From assembly GCA_039810245.1 (NCBI GenBank), contig JBDHWQ010000020.1, positions 1 to 64,000 of the forward strand: a DNA stretch of 64,000 nucleotides. The letters run 5' to 3'. Positions 42,252 to 50,905 of the stretch are shown piece after piece. Position numbers and translations under genes: made by a program. The notes under the pieces are model-generated. The model was not told the origin of the DNA. It did not search any database and worked only from the letters and a program-made list of their open reading frames with translations. Positions within the stretch are counted from its first letter, which is position 1, and the number at the start of each line of letters is the position of its first letter. The DNA comes from CALDSL01 sp039810245 (GTDB lineage Bacteria > Chloroflexota > Anaerolineae > Anaerolineales > Anaerolineaceae).

Positions 42252-44107
42252 ATCCAAATAAACACGAAAACCCAGACTTCGAACAACTGCTGGATTATCT
42301 GAAGGCCAGCCGCGGCTTTGACTTTTCGGGGTATAAGCGCGCCAGCCTGTCGCGCCGCATTGACAAGCGTATGCAGGTGGTCAAGATTTACAATTATGCC
42401 ACCTACCTGGACTACCTGCTGGTACACCCCGAAGAATTTACCCAGTTGTTCAACACCATCCTCATCAATGTCACCGGTTTTTTTCGCGACCCACAGGTGT
42501 GGAAGTACCTCTCTGACCACATCATCCCCAGGGTGTTAGAGCACTCGGCCAACGGCCCGTTACGGGTGTGGTCGGCGGGCTGCGCCTCGGGCGAAGAGGC
42601 ATACAGCATTGTCATGCTGCTGGCCGAGGCAATTGGCATGGAGAACTTCAACGAGCGGGTGAAGGTGTACGCCACCGACGTGGATGACGAAGCGCTGGCA
42701 AAGGCGCGCTCGGCCACATATACCGCCGCAGAAGTGGAAGACTTGTCGCAGGAGCTGCTCGAAAAGTATTTCGAGCAGCGCGAGGGCTGCTACAACTTCC
42801 ATAAAGAACTGCGCCGTTCGGTGATCTTTGGCAAGCACGATATCATCCACGATGCGCCCATCTCGCGCGTGGACCTGCTGCTGTGCCGCAATATGCTAAT
42901 GTACCTCAACACCGAGACGCAGTCGCTGGTGCTCTCGCGCCTGCATTTTGCGATTAAAGACGGCGGCTATCTGATCCTGGGCAAAGCCAAGATGATCCTG
43001 GCGTTTTCCAGCCTGTTCAGCGCGGTAGACCTGAAAACGCGCATTTTCCAATCGGCGGTCAAACCCAATTTGCGCGACCGGGTGCAATTGATGACCATGG
43101 CAGGCAACCGCGAGGTGACCGACCAACTGACCAACCAGTATCAGCTATACGAAGCAGGTTTTCAGGCCGGGCGCATGCCGGAAATCGTGATTGATTCCTC
43201 GGGAGCGCTGGCGCTGACCAACGAGCGCGCCCGGGTGGAGTTTAACCTCTCCAGCCAGGACATTGGCCGGCCATTCCAGGATTTGCAGCTTTCCTATCGC
43301 CCGGTGGAACTGCGCGCTGCCATCGAGACCGTGATGCAAGACCAGATAGAAGCGCGCCTCAATGCCGTGCCGTGGAACACCCTGTCCGGCGAAAAGCGCT
43401 TCCTGGATATCACCTTTAGCCCGCTGCGCAACAATGGCAGCGGCATTTTTGCCGTGCTGATTTCCTTTCACGATATCAGCGCGCAGGTGAAGCTGCAAGA
43501 AAAGCTGGAACACGCCAACATGGAACTGGAGATTGCCATGGGCGAGCTGCAGTCTTCCAATGAGGAATTGGAAACCACCAACGAAGAGTTGCAATCCACC
43601 ATTGAAGAGCTGGAAACAACCAATGAGGAGCTGCAATCGTCGAACGAAGAACTGGAAACGATGAACGAGGAACTGCAATCGACCAACGAAGAGATGGAAG
43701 TGATGAGCGAGCAGTCCCGTATTCGCACCGACGATCTGATTCGCATCAACACCCTGCAAGACGCCATCGTGAGCAGCCTGAAGGGTGGGCTGATCGTCTT
43801 CGACCAGAACTTGCGCGTGCTCACCTGGAACCCGCGCTCCATAGACCTGTGGGGGATGCGCAGCGAGGAAGTGCTGGGCAAGCCGCTGTTCAGCCTGGAT
43901 ATCGGCCTGCCGCTCAATGAGCTGCGACCGAGTATTCAATCGATTCTCAACGGAGAAGAGTCCATCGCCACCACTACAATTAAGGCCACCAACCGCCGCG
44001 GCAAAGCCATCACCTGCCATGCCAGCATGTTCCCGCTGTTGTTCCCAGGCGGAAGCGTGGAAGGCTGCGTGTTGATCATTGAAACGCAGCAAACGGATGG
44101 CGCCTGA
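42248..44107 (+). CDS. CheR-type methyltransferase with coiled coil and PAS domains
   Basis: 619 aa. CheR N-terminal helical domain (about 1-75) and SAM-binding domain (about 80-275) with GCASGEEAYS and DLLLCRNMLMYL. Then a PAS-like region (about 305-410), a coiled coil (about 415-500) made of seven-residue repeats alternating ELQSSNE and ELETTNE, and a second PAS domain (about 505-615). Fused CheR-PAS proteins of this type usually sit with CheB and histidine kinases rather than flagellar genes. It likely methylates glutamates on a sensor, here perhaps the PAS kinase encoded next. Confidence 0.92.
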   Translation: MNPNKHENPDFEQLLDYLKASRGFDFSGYKRASLSRRIDKRMQVVKIYNYATYLDYLLVHPEEFTQLFNTILINVTGFFRDPQVWKYLSDHIIPRVLEHSANGPLRVWSAGCASGEEAYSIVMLLAEAIGMENFNERVKVYATDVDDEALAKARSATYTAAEVEDLSQELLEKYFEQREGCYNFHKELRRSVIFGKHDIIHDAPISRVDLLLCRNMLMYLNTETQSLVLSRLHFAIKDGGYLILGKAKMILAFSSLFSAVDLKTRIFQSAVKPNLRDRVQLMTMAGNREVTDQLTNQYQLYEAGFQAGRMPEIVIDSSGALALTNERARVEFNLSSQDIGRPFQDLQLSYRPVELRAAIETVMQDQIEARLNAVPWNTLSGEKRFLDITFSPLRNNGSGIFAVLISFHDISAQVKLQEKLEHANMELEIAMGELQSSNEELETTNEELQSTIEELETTNEELQSSNEELETMNEELQSTNEEMEVMSEQSRIRTDDLIRINTLQDAIVSSLKGGLIVFDQNLRVLTWNPRSIDLWGMRSEEVLGKPLFSLDIGLPLNELRPSIQSILNGEESIATTTIKATNRRGKAITCHASMFPLLFPGGSVEGCVLIIETQQTDGA

Positions 44108-44147
44108 GAAACCTTCTTTTATTGGTAGAAATAGGGAAGCGTGAGCC

Positions 44148-45833
44148 ATGAAAACGGATAGCGACTCACTCGATCAACAGATTTTGAAATTCCGTGAAAG
44201 AACACAAGCGCTGATTGAAGAGTATGCCGATAACGATGCGGCATCCCACGACAGCGCAGCCCTGCTGGCCTCGATGAACACCATGATCGAGGAGCTTCAA
44301 GCTGCCAGCGAGGAACTGGAGCAGCAGAATGAAGACCTGCTGCAAATGCAATCTCTGCTGCAGCAAGAACGTTTGCGCTATAAGCTGTTGTACCACGCCG
44401 CGCCCGATGCTTACCTGGTGACCGACCGGTTGGGTGTAATAAGCCAGGCGAATTCGGCCGCGGGTAACCTTCTGAATATTTCGCCCGACCGGCTGGTGGG
44501 CAAGCCGCTGGCAACGTTCTTTCAAAAAGATCAGTTGCGCGCGTTGATGCAACTGCTCCATGCGATCGACACGGGGCGGCCAGAGCAACCCCAGGAATGG
44601 AATACGCAGCTGCGTCCACGTGACAAGTCGCTCATTCACATCCGTGTCAGCGTTGGGTTGCAAAACGCGGACAATAATGGTCAGGAATACACCATCCTGT
44701 GGCTGCTCCGCGATATCGACGAGGAGATGCGCATCCAGCAGCAAATCTTTGAAAGCCGCGCGCGATACCGCGCGATTTTCGATTCGGCGGCGGTGGGCAT
44801 CGCGTTAATCGGGCTGGATGGCACGCTGCTGGAAGTTAACCCGGCCTTCCAGCGCCTTTTTAGTCATGATACCGAACCCGGCCAGCCCGGCGGCTACCTG
44901 GAGCTGGTTGCCGGGGGCCGGCCGTGGAATGAGCCTGAGTTGTTCCAGGAACTGGTCAGGAGGATTCGGCCGAGCTACGCACTGGAGCAGGCCATCACCT
45001 TGCCTGGTGGGAAGCTGGTTTGGATCAAGAATCACTTTTCGCTCGTCCTGGATGCCGAAGGCACGCCTGCCTACGCGCTGGGGCTGTTTGAAGACGTGAC
45101 CCTGCTGCACCAGCGCGAAGAAGAAATTTTGGTGTTGGAACACAGGCTGGATGAAGCGCGCGACCAAGAGCGCGACAGCCTGGCACGCGACCTGCACGAT
45201 GGCCCGCTGCAGTCAGCGATCGGCGTGCTATACCGCCTGCAGCAGTTCCAGCTCGATCACGATGCCTCCGAGCTGCACGACGAGCTGCAGGGCATTCATA
45301 CCGACCTGGATGAAATCATCCACATGCTGCGCAGCGTGTCGGGAATGCTGCGCTCGCCGGTGCTGGCGCACTTCGGCCTGGGCAGCGCGGTGCGCGCCTC
45401 TGTAGACCGGATCCTCACCAGCGACAACAACCTGCACATCGTGACCCAGATTGAGGATAAAGATTGGCAGCTTTCGCCGCGCGCCGCGCAGGGCATCTTC
45501 CGCATCTACCAGCACTGCATGAGCAACATACTGCGCCATGCCCAGGCACGGCATGTGATAGTGCGCCTGGGTCAGGCTGGCGAGCGCCTGGTGCTGGAAA
45601 TCCGCGACGACGGCAAAGGCTTCAGCGTGCCAGAACGCTGGATCGATCTGACCCAGGAAGGGCATTACGGGTTGATCGGCTCGGCGGAGCGCGCCGCGGC
45701 GCTGGGTGGCGAGCTAAGCATCCGTTCCAGGGAAGGTGGCGGGACCACCATTCGCGTCAGCATCCCGATGGACGAAGCGGAGCAAAAGAAGCAAAACTGG
45801 GAGCACATCAACCCCAAGATCCTGAAGCTATAA
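44148..45833 (+). CDS. PAS-domain sensor histidine kinase (HisKA_3/NarX type)
   Basis: 561 aa, no membrane segment. N-terminal coiled coil (about 15-80), PAS 1 (about 80-190), PAS 2 (about 205-320), dimerisation domain with phospho-histidine H350 in RDLHDGPLQ, and HATPase with N-box HCMSNILRHA, G1 DDGKGF and G2 GLIGSAERA. The type normally pairs with a LuxR-type response regulator, but none adjoins. The coiled coil matches in style that of the CheR-PAS protein, suggesting physical contact. Last gene of the operon, ending at an 18-bp hairpin. Confidence 0.93.
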   Translation: MKTDSDSLDQQILKFRERTQALIEEYADNDAASHDSAALLASMNTMIEELQAASEELEQQNEDLLQMQSLLQQERLRYKLLYHAAPDAYLVTDRLGVISQANSAAGNLLNISPDRLVGKPLATFFQKDQLRALMQLLHAIDTGRPEQPQEWNTQLRPRDKSLIHIRVSVGLQNADNNGQEYTILWLLRDIDEEMRIQQQIFESRARYRAIFDSAAVGIALIGLDGTLLEVNPAFQRLFSHDTEPGQPGGYLELVAGGRPWNEPELFQELVRRIRPSYALEQAITLPGGKLVWIKNHFSLVLDAEGTPAYALGLFEDVTLLHQREEEILVLEHRLDEARDQERDSLARDLHDGPLQSAIGVLYRLQQFQLDHDASELHDELQGIHTDLDEIIHMLRSVSGMLRSPVLAHFGLGSAVRASVDRILTSDNNLHIVTQIEDKDWQLSPRAAQGIFRIYQHCMSNILRHAQARHVIVRLGQAGERLVLEIRDDGKGFSVPERWIDLTQEGHYGLIGSAERAAALGGELSIRSREGGGTTIRVSIPMDEAEQKKQNWEHINPKILKL

Positions 45834-45840
45834 CGAATCG

Positions 45841-45880
45841 AACCAAAACAACCCGCGCACTTGCGCGGGTTGTTTTGGTT
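45841..45880. terminator. Bidirectional rho-independent terminator
   Basis: Perfect 18-bp stem with an ACTT loop; outer arms AACCAAAACAA and TTGTTTTGGTT, inner GC core. It lies between convergent genes, 7 nt after the kinase stop and 11 nt from the stop of the Dak2-like gene, and can end both. Confidence 0.92.
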
Positions 45881-45891
45881 ACCGGATCGAT

Positions 45892-46728
45892 TTACCTGCC
45901 GGCTTGCATGGCGCTGAGCGCCTGCAGGAAAGCCTGCACCACCAACTGGGTCGACTGCTCGCGGTGCGCCGAACTGCCCATGCCGCTGGCAGCGGCAAAG
46001 GCTTGCGCCAGCGCCTGGGCGCTACCCTGGCCGGTCTGGCGCGCCTGCAGGTAGGCCATGCCGGCTGCCAGCAGGTTTTGCAGCCCCATGCCCTGCCCGC
46101 CCGAAGGCGTCGCCGGCTGCTGCGTGCCCTGCCCGCCGAGCAGCGAGCCGAGCAGATCTTCCATACCGCCCGAGGGGGTGGGCTGCTGCGATGTCTGGTT
46201 GCTGCCCTGGCCGCCCATGCCGCCCAGCAACGAGCCGAGCAGATCTTCCATGCCGCCCGAGGGGGTGGGCTGCTGCGACGTCTGGCCGCTGCCCTGGCCG
46301 CCCATGCCACCCAGCAACGAGCCGAGCAAATCTTCCATACCGCCCGAGGGCGTGGGCTGCTGCGCCGGCTGTCCACCGCCCTGCGTGGCGCCGATCAGGG
46401 TTTGCAGCAGTTGCAGCGCGCCGTTGGCATCCACGCGGCGGCCCTTGAACTGCGTCGCCGCCTGGGCCAGGTTTTCCGCGTACAGCTTGCTCGAGCCGCT
46501 GTTAGCGCTGCGCCCAAGCTGGCGCGCGGCATAAGCCAGCGCGGCGCTGTCCGAGCTGCCGCGTTTCTGTTCCAGCGCGCTGCTGATCGTCTGGAACGTC
46601 TGCACCATGTTATCGCCGTGGTCGTGGTTGTACTCATCCATGCGGTCCAGGGTCTGCTGGTTTTCGGCCAGCGTCGCCACCACGGATTGGAACAAACCGG
46701 CCAGGTCTACGCGTTGTGAGGTTGGCAT
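45892..46728 (-). CDS. Dak2-like protein with three tandem Gly-rich repeats
   Basis: 278 aa. The N-terminal part (about 5-110) resembles the helical Dak2 (DhaL) domain: EYNHDHGDNMVQTF and NSGSSKLYAE stand where the family has its Asp-rich nucleotide-binding loop and serine region, but the Asp ligands are reduced, so catalysis is doubtful. Residues about 120-205 are three copies of a 30-residue unit beginning QQPTPSGGMEDLLGSLLGG; at DNA level the period is 90 bp (about 46130-46370). The C-terminus is Ala/Gln-rich helix. Probably a structural or binding protein. In line with the LysM gene upstream, 11 nt apart. Confidence 0.7.
   Translation of the reverse strand: MPTSQRVDLAGLFQSVVATLAENQQTLDRMDEYNHDHGDNMVQTFQTISSALEQKRGSSDSAALAYAARQLGRSANSGSSKLYAENLAQAATQFKGRRVDANGALQLLQTLIGATQGGGQPAQQPTPSGGMEDLLGSLLGGMGGQGSGQTSQQPTPSGGMEDLLGSLLGGMGGQGSNQTSQQPTPSGGMEDLLGSLLGGQGTQQPATPSGGQGMGLQNLLAAGMAYLQARQTGQGSAQALAQAFAAASGMGSSAHREQSTQLVVQAFLQALSAMQAGR
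46130..46370. repeat. Three in-frame 90-bp direct repeats
   Basis: Near-identical 90-bp units within the Dak2-like gene; the segment GAGCAGATCTTCCAT or close variant starts near 46148, 46238 and 46328. Encodes the 30-residue Gly-rich repeats; prone to copy-number change. Confidence 0.85.
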
Positions 46729-46739
46729 AGGGTGCTCGT

Positions 46740-47294
46740 CTATTTCTTGTCCTTCAGCTCATCCGGCAGCGGCGGGATTTCGATCTCCAGCCCTTCGCGG
46801 ATGGCGTTGGGATGACTGCCGATGATATCTTTGTTGTGTTCGTAGATCAGCCGCCAGAAGGGTTCTTTGATCGAGCCGTAGTACTTGAAGGCCAGGCTGG
46901 CGTAAGTGTCTTCTTTGCCCCACACGTGCTTGATCACCTGGGCTTTTTCCTTCATCGCCGCGGCCGCGGCGGCATACTGGCGCGCCACTTCCTGGGCCTT
47001 GCGCTCGTCTTCGACCTTCTTCTCGGCAGCCGCCTTTTCAGCCGCGGCTTTGCGCTCGGCCTCAAACTTTTCCGCGGCGGCTTTGGCGTCGGCGGCCTTC
47101 TTCGCGGCCATCTCTTCGGCCTTTACCTTTTCTTCGGCGGCCTTCGCCGAGGCTTCGGCCTTCAGCCGCGCGGCTTCCGCCTGCGCCTTTTGTTCCGCAG
47201 CCTGCTTCGCGGCTTCGGCTTCTTTTTCGTCGCGGTTGGTCAGCGCATCAATCGCGGCCTGGAAAATATTTTTCTTCTTTTCTTCGTTTGCCAT
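46740..47294 (-). CDS. LysM domain protein with Lys/Ala/Glu-rich helix
   Basis: 184 aa. A short basic N-terminus (MANEEKKKNIFQAAIDALTN), then about 95 residues of almost pure Ala/Lys/Glu that should form a long single helix or coiled coil, then a LysM-like domain (about 120-175: KEDTYASLAFKYYGS to LEIEIPPLP). No signal peptide is seen, so this LysM may act inside the cell, as in BON/LysM-type bacterial proteins. GGAG lies about 10 nt before the ATG. The next gene, 11 nt downstream, is Dak2-like. Confidence 0.82.
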   Translation of the reverse strand: MANEEKKKNIFQAAIDALTNRDEKEAEAAKQAAEQKAQAEAARLKAEASAKAAEEKVKAEEMAAKKAADAKAAAEKFEAERKAAAEKAAAEKKVEDERKAQEVARQYAAAAAAMKEKAQVIKHVWGKEDTYASLAFKYYGSIKEPFWRLIYEHNKDIIGSHPNAIREGLEIEIPPLPDELKDKK

Positions 47295-47410
47295 CTCTTT
47301 TTTCTCCGTATAAATGGGCTGGATAACGCCGCGCCAGGGTTCGTGCGCGCATGCCATCCGAATTGTTCCTGATGCAGCGACCGATTGCGCGCTGCGTCTG
47401 GGTAGAGTGA

Positions 47411-47449
47411 ATAAACACGGCTGGCATAGGGGCCCAGGCGCCAGCCGTG
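47411..47449 (-). terminator. Terminator of the 56-aa membrane protein gene
   Basis: 10-bp stem CACGGCTGGC/GCCAGCCGTG (47416-47449), 14-nt loop, followed on the minus strand by TTTATT; 10 nt past the stop codon. Confidence 0.8.
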
Positions 47450-47459
47450 CGGTCACTAG

Positions 47460-47630
47460 TTAGAATCCTTCAAACAAATTTCCCGCCGCTAGAAGGATGA
47501 ATGCGATCACGACCAGCCAGAATGCAAACCCCGAAAGGACCGGGATGGTCACCAGTTGGGCGATGATGCCCAGCAGCGCGACGATGACAGCAATGATAAA
47601 TACCAGGTTTGTGGGTTTACTCAAATTCAT
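47460..47630 (-). CDS. Small two-pass membrane protein (56 aa)
   Basis: 56 residues: short polar start MNLSKPTNLV, hydrophobic segment one (about 9-27), a short turn with VTIPVLSG, hydrophobic segment two (about 34-52), end NLFEGF. I recall similar short proteins in Chloroflexota, function unknown. GGGAGG lies 6 nt before the ATG and a terminator follows, so the gene is well supported despite its size. Confidence 0.78.
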   Translation of the reverse strand: MNLSKPTNLVFIIAVIVALLGIIAQLVTIPVLSGFAFWLVVIAFILLAAGNLFEGF

Positions 47631-48009
47631 GTTCGCCTCCCGAAAGTTAGTATGCCGTCTGGCCCCTCGGCAGCGCCGTTCCCTTTTCGACGGACAGCGT
47701 ATTTCCCCTTCGCAGCCAGTGACAGTGAAGGCGGCAAACTACGATTGGGTTGGACCACCATGGCGGTCCTGAGCAAATCAAACGAAAAATCGTAAAGCCT
47801 GATCTCATTATAGATGAAATTGGAAAAGTCAAGCAGGAAAATGCGGCAGTAATCCCAGGCAGGGAAAAACTATTTCTAGAAATACGCTGCTCTGCGCGCA
47901 TGGTTGCCAACCGTTCCGGGTATTGCCGGGCATTCCACGGACTTAATGGGGTACAATGGGCGGCGAAACCAATACCCCGGCCCGCGCAGGCCGCCCAGGA
48001 GAAGCGTTT
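47631..48009. promoter_or_regulatory. Divergent intergenic region (56-aa gene / epimerase)
   Basis: 379 bp with no gene. On the minus strand TATAAT (47807-47812) has TTGACT 14 nt upstream of it and gives a leader of about 170 nt for the 56-aa protein. The leader contains self-complementary stretches (CCGTC/GACGG near 47660-47695). On the plus strand TACAAT near 47952 and AGGAG before 48010 serve the epimerase gene. Long open frames here are not supported. Confidence 0.45.
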
Positions 48010-49047
48010 ATGAAAATCTATATCACCGGCATCAGCGGGTTTTTGAGCATCAACCTGGTGCGCCACCTGCTGGCGCGCGGCTACGACCAGATTTCCGGCA
48101 TCGACCTGGTCAACTTCGATTACCCCGAGCGCGACCAGATCGAATTCTTGCAGGGCGATATCCGTGACCGCGAGGCCGTGCGCCGCTCGATGCAGGGCGC
48201 GGACGTGGTGGTGCACACCGCCGCCGCGCTGCCGCTCTACCCGCCCGAGGAAATCTACTCCACCGATATCGAAGGCACCCACATCCTGCTGCAGCAGGCG
48301 CTGGAGTATGGCGTCAAACGCTTCATCCACATCTCATCCACCGCGGTCTACGGTGTGCCCGACCACCACCCGCTGTTCGAGACCGACCCGATGGTGGGCG
48401 TGGGGCCGTACGGGCACGCCAAAGTGCGCGCCGAAGAGCTGGCCCAGGAATACCGCGCCAAAGGCCTGTGCACCACCGTGCTGCGCCCCAAATCCTTCGT
48501 CGGGCCGGAGCGGTTGGGCGTGTTCGCCATCTTCTACGAGTGGGCCAGCGAGGGGCGCAACTTTCCGATGATCGGCATGGGCAACAACCGCTACCAGCTC
48601 CTCGACGTGGCTGACCTGTGTGACGTGATCGAAGCCTGCATGACCCTGCCCGCCGAAACCGCAAACGATACGTTCAACATCGGCGCGGCCGAATATACCA
48701 CCATGAAGCAAGATTACCAGGCCGTGCTGGACGAAGCCGGCTACCGCAAGCGCATTGTGCCCTTCCCCGCCCGGCCGGTAGTACTGGCGCTCAAGCTGCT
48801 CGAGGTACTCAAGCTCTCCCCGCTCTACCCGTGGATTTACGAAACCGCCTCGAAGGATTCGTTTGTGTCGATCGAGAAAGCGCAGCAAAAGCTGGGCTTC
48901 CGCCCGCGCTACTCGAACAAAGAGGCGCTGCTGCGCAATTACCGCTGGTACCTGGCCAACAAAGACCACTTTGTCCAGGGCGAAGGCGTCACCCACCGCG
49001 TGCCGTGGAAGCAGAAGGCGCTCAAAGTCGCCAAGATATTTTTCTAA
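48010..49047 (+). CDS. NAD-dependent epimerase/dehydratase (extended SDR)
   Basis: 345 aa. N-terminal NAD-binding loop reads TGISGFLS, where the usual last Gly of GxxGxxG is replaced; the catalytic HISSTAVYG (Ser/Thr) and YGHAK (Tyr, Lys) are present, with DTFNIGAAEY later. Works on a nucleotide-sugar or sterol/terpenoid-type substrate; not determinable. The C-terminal region (about 270-345) is basic and may contact membranes. AGGAG lies 8 nt before the ATG at 48010. Confidence 0.87.
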   Translation: MKIYITGISGFLSINLVRHLLARGYDQISGIDLVNFDYPERDQIEFLQGDIRDREAVRRSMQGADVVVHTAAALPLYPPEEIYSTDIEGTHILLQQALEYGVKRFIHISSTAVYGVPDHHPLFETDPMVGVGPYGHAKVRAEELAQEYRAKGLCTTVLRPKSFVGPERLGVFAIFYEWASEGRNFPMIGMGNNRYQLLDVADLCDVIEACMTLPAETANDTFNIGAAEYTTMKQDYQAVLDEAGYRKRIVPFPARPVVLALKLLEVLKLSPLYPWIYETASKDSFVSIEKAQQKLGFRPRYSNKEALLRNYRWYLANKDHFVQGEGVTHRVPWKQKALKVAKIFF

Positions 49048-49070
49048 AAATTTCTCAAACCGCTTCGCCA

Positions 49071-49877
49071 CTATCCCTGCGAAAATACCGCCGGTTTCGA
49101 TATTTTTTGCGCGCTGCGCCAGCGCCGGCCCAGCATCCATGCCGCCAGGCGCGCGGGAACCAGCGACCCGCAGACCTGCAAGAACTGGTTGGCCCATCCG
49201 GGGATGACCACCGGGCGGCCGGCCAGGGCCGCGTCCAGCGTTTGCACCGCCACGCGTCCCACGTCACAGGTGGTGATCTGCCCTACCCACCCCTGGGCTT
49301 CAATCGCGCGCACGCATTCGGGCGTGGTGGGCAGCCCGGCCGGGCACAGCGCGGTGACGGTCACGCCCGCGTCGCGCAGCTCGGCGCCCAGTGCCAGCGA
49401 GAAATCGAGCAGAAAGCGCTTCGAGGCGGCGTAGGTGGCCTTGAGCGGCATGGGTGCAAACGCCGCCAGGCTGGCCACATTGATAATGCGGAACACGTCG
49501 TACGGGTCGCGGAACTCCAGCAGGGCGTGGGTCAGGTCCAGGGTGGCCTCAATATTGAGCCGCACGATGGTCTGGATATGCTGGCTGCTTTGCTCATAAA
49601 ACGGGCCCTCAAAATCCACGCCGGCCACATTGACCAGCGCCCAGAAACGCAGCCCGGCGGCGCGCATTTCCCGGTACATGCCGGCGCGCGCAGCGGGGTC
49701 GGTCAGGTCGCAGGCGCGGGTAATGACGCGTGCGCCATACGCGCTGCGCAGCCCGCGCGACAGGGTTTCCAGCGCCGTCTCCGAGAGGTCGGTGAGGAAC
49801 AGGTCATACCCACGGCTGGCGCATTCAACGGCGAATGCCTTGCCCAACCCACCGGCCGCGCCGCTGATGGCGATCAT
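49071..49877 (-). CDS. Short-chain dehydrogenase/reductase (SDR)
   Basis: 268 aa. Cofactor loop SGAAGGLGKA, NVAG, catalytic Ser in NVASLAAF and YAASK. After the fold (about 240-268) is a basic hydrophobic tail. Likely an oxidoreductase of a lipid or steroid-like carbonyl (family inference). Downstream of a second SDR gene, 19 nt apart, so co-transcribed. Ribosome site is weak at 49877. Confidence 0.88.
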   Translation of the reverse strand: MIAISGAAGGLGKAFAVECASRGYDLFLTDLSETALETLSRGLRSAYGARVITRACDLTDPAARAGMYREMRAAGLRFWALVNVAGVDFEGPFYEQSSQHIQTIVRLNIEATLDLTHALLEFRDPYDVFRIINVASLAAFAPMPLKATYAASKRFLLDFSLALGAELRDAGVTVTALCPAGLPTTPECVRAIEAQGWVGQITTCDVGRVAVQTLDAALAGRPVVIPGWANQFLQVCGSLVPARLAAWMLGRRWRSAQKISKPAVFSQG

Positions 49878-49896
49878 GCTATTACCGGAACGCTTA

Positions 49897-50802
49897 TCAC
49901 CGGGGAGCATCTTGCGCCTCCTGCGGCAGCGAGCACATGCGCGTGGATACTTCCCACAAACGCCGCGCCGAATCCGCGTCCAGCGCGCGCGGGCTGGGGC
50001 GTTTCGGGCGGCCATCCTTCCAGTAAATATCCTGCGCGCCATCCACTGCCGGGTCGGCCAGCAGGTATGCGATGCCGCGCGCCGCTGTCTCCGGGGCAAC
50101 GCCGCCGGAACGGCGCAGCTTCCAGACCCAGCGCGCCACGCCAGGCGTGCCTTTTAGCCCGATGTCGGTCTTCACCAGCCCGGGGTCGGCGGCAAACGCG
50201 CGTACGCGCGTGCCATTGCCCAGGCGGCGGTTTAGCTCCAGGCTGAACAGGATATTGGCCAGCTTGGTATTGCCATACGTGGCCAGCCCGTTATAGCGCC
50301 GGCGCAGTTGCAAATCATTCCAGTTCAACCGCGCGGCGTAGTGCGAATCGGAGCTGACTGTGACCACGCGCGCGGATGGCGCGGCGGCCAGCAGCGGCAG
50401 CAGGTGGTGGGTGAGCAGGAACCCCGCCAGGTGGTTAACGGCCCACTGGGTTTCGATCCCATCCGCGGTGAGCGCCATCCAGTAAGTGAACGTGCCGGCG
50501 TTATTGAGCAGCCCATCCAACCTGTTACACCCCCAGGCCGCGAGCAGATCAGCCGCGGCGCCGGCCAGGCGCGTAACCTCGCTTTGCAGGCGCAAATCCG
50601 CGGTCAGGCAGCCGATGCGCGCATCCGGATTGGCGCGGCGAAGCTGCGCCTCGGCCTGGCGGCAGCGTTCAGCCGAACGTCCTACGCCGATCAGCGCCGC
50701 GCCCTGGCGCCCCAGCAGTTCCGCGGTGGCCAGCCCAATCCCCGAGGTTGCCCCGGTGATGAGGAAGGTTTTGTTCACAAGTTCAGATGCCATCGTTTCC
50801 AT
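49897..50802 (-). CDS. Retinol dehydrogenase-like SDR
   Basis: 301 aa. TGATSGIGLATAELL cofactor loop, NNAGTFT, VSSDSHYAA (catalytic Ser), YGNTKLANILF (Tyr, Lys): the pattern of the retinol dehydrogenase/WW-oxidoreductase-like SDRs. Substrate unknown. Two possible starts (50802 and 50793); TATATT lies 7 nt before the first and no Shine-Dalgarno is seen. In an operon with the SDR downstream. Confidence 0.88.
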   Translation of the reverse strand: METMASELVNKTFLITGATSGIGLATAELLGRQGAALIGVGRSAERCRQAEAQLRRANPDARIGCLTADLRLQSEVTRLAGAAADLLAAWGCNRLDGLLNNAGTFTYWMALTADGIETQWAVNHLAGFLLTHHLLPLLAAAPSARVVTVSSDSHYAARLNWNDLQLRRRYNGLATYGNTKLANILFSLELNRRLGNGTRVRAFAADPGLVKTDIGLKGTPGVARWVWKLRRSGGVAPETAARGIAYLLADPAVDGAQDIYWKDGRPKRPSPRALDADSARRLWEVSTRMCSLPQEAQDAPR

Positions 50803-50855
50803 CCCAAAGAATATAGTTTGTACTGCCGCTCCGGTATAGCATGCGCGGGGATGGA

Positions 50856-50880
50856 AAAACAATCCACCGCAGGGTGGATT
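50856..50880 (-). terminator. Terminator of the membrane LuxR gene
   Basis: 8-bp stem AATCCACC/GGTGGATT with a 4-nt loop (50861-50880), followed on the minus strand by GTTTTTCC, 26 nt past the stop codon. Confidence 0.8.
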
Positions 50881-50905
50881 TGGGGTGGATTCCGGGTGGA
50901 GAGCG

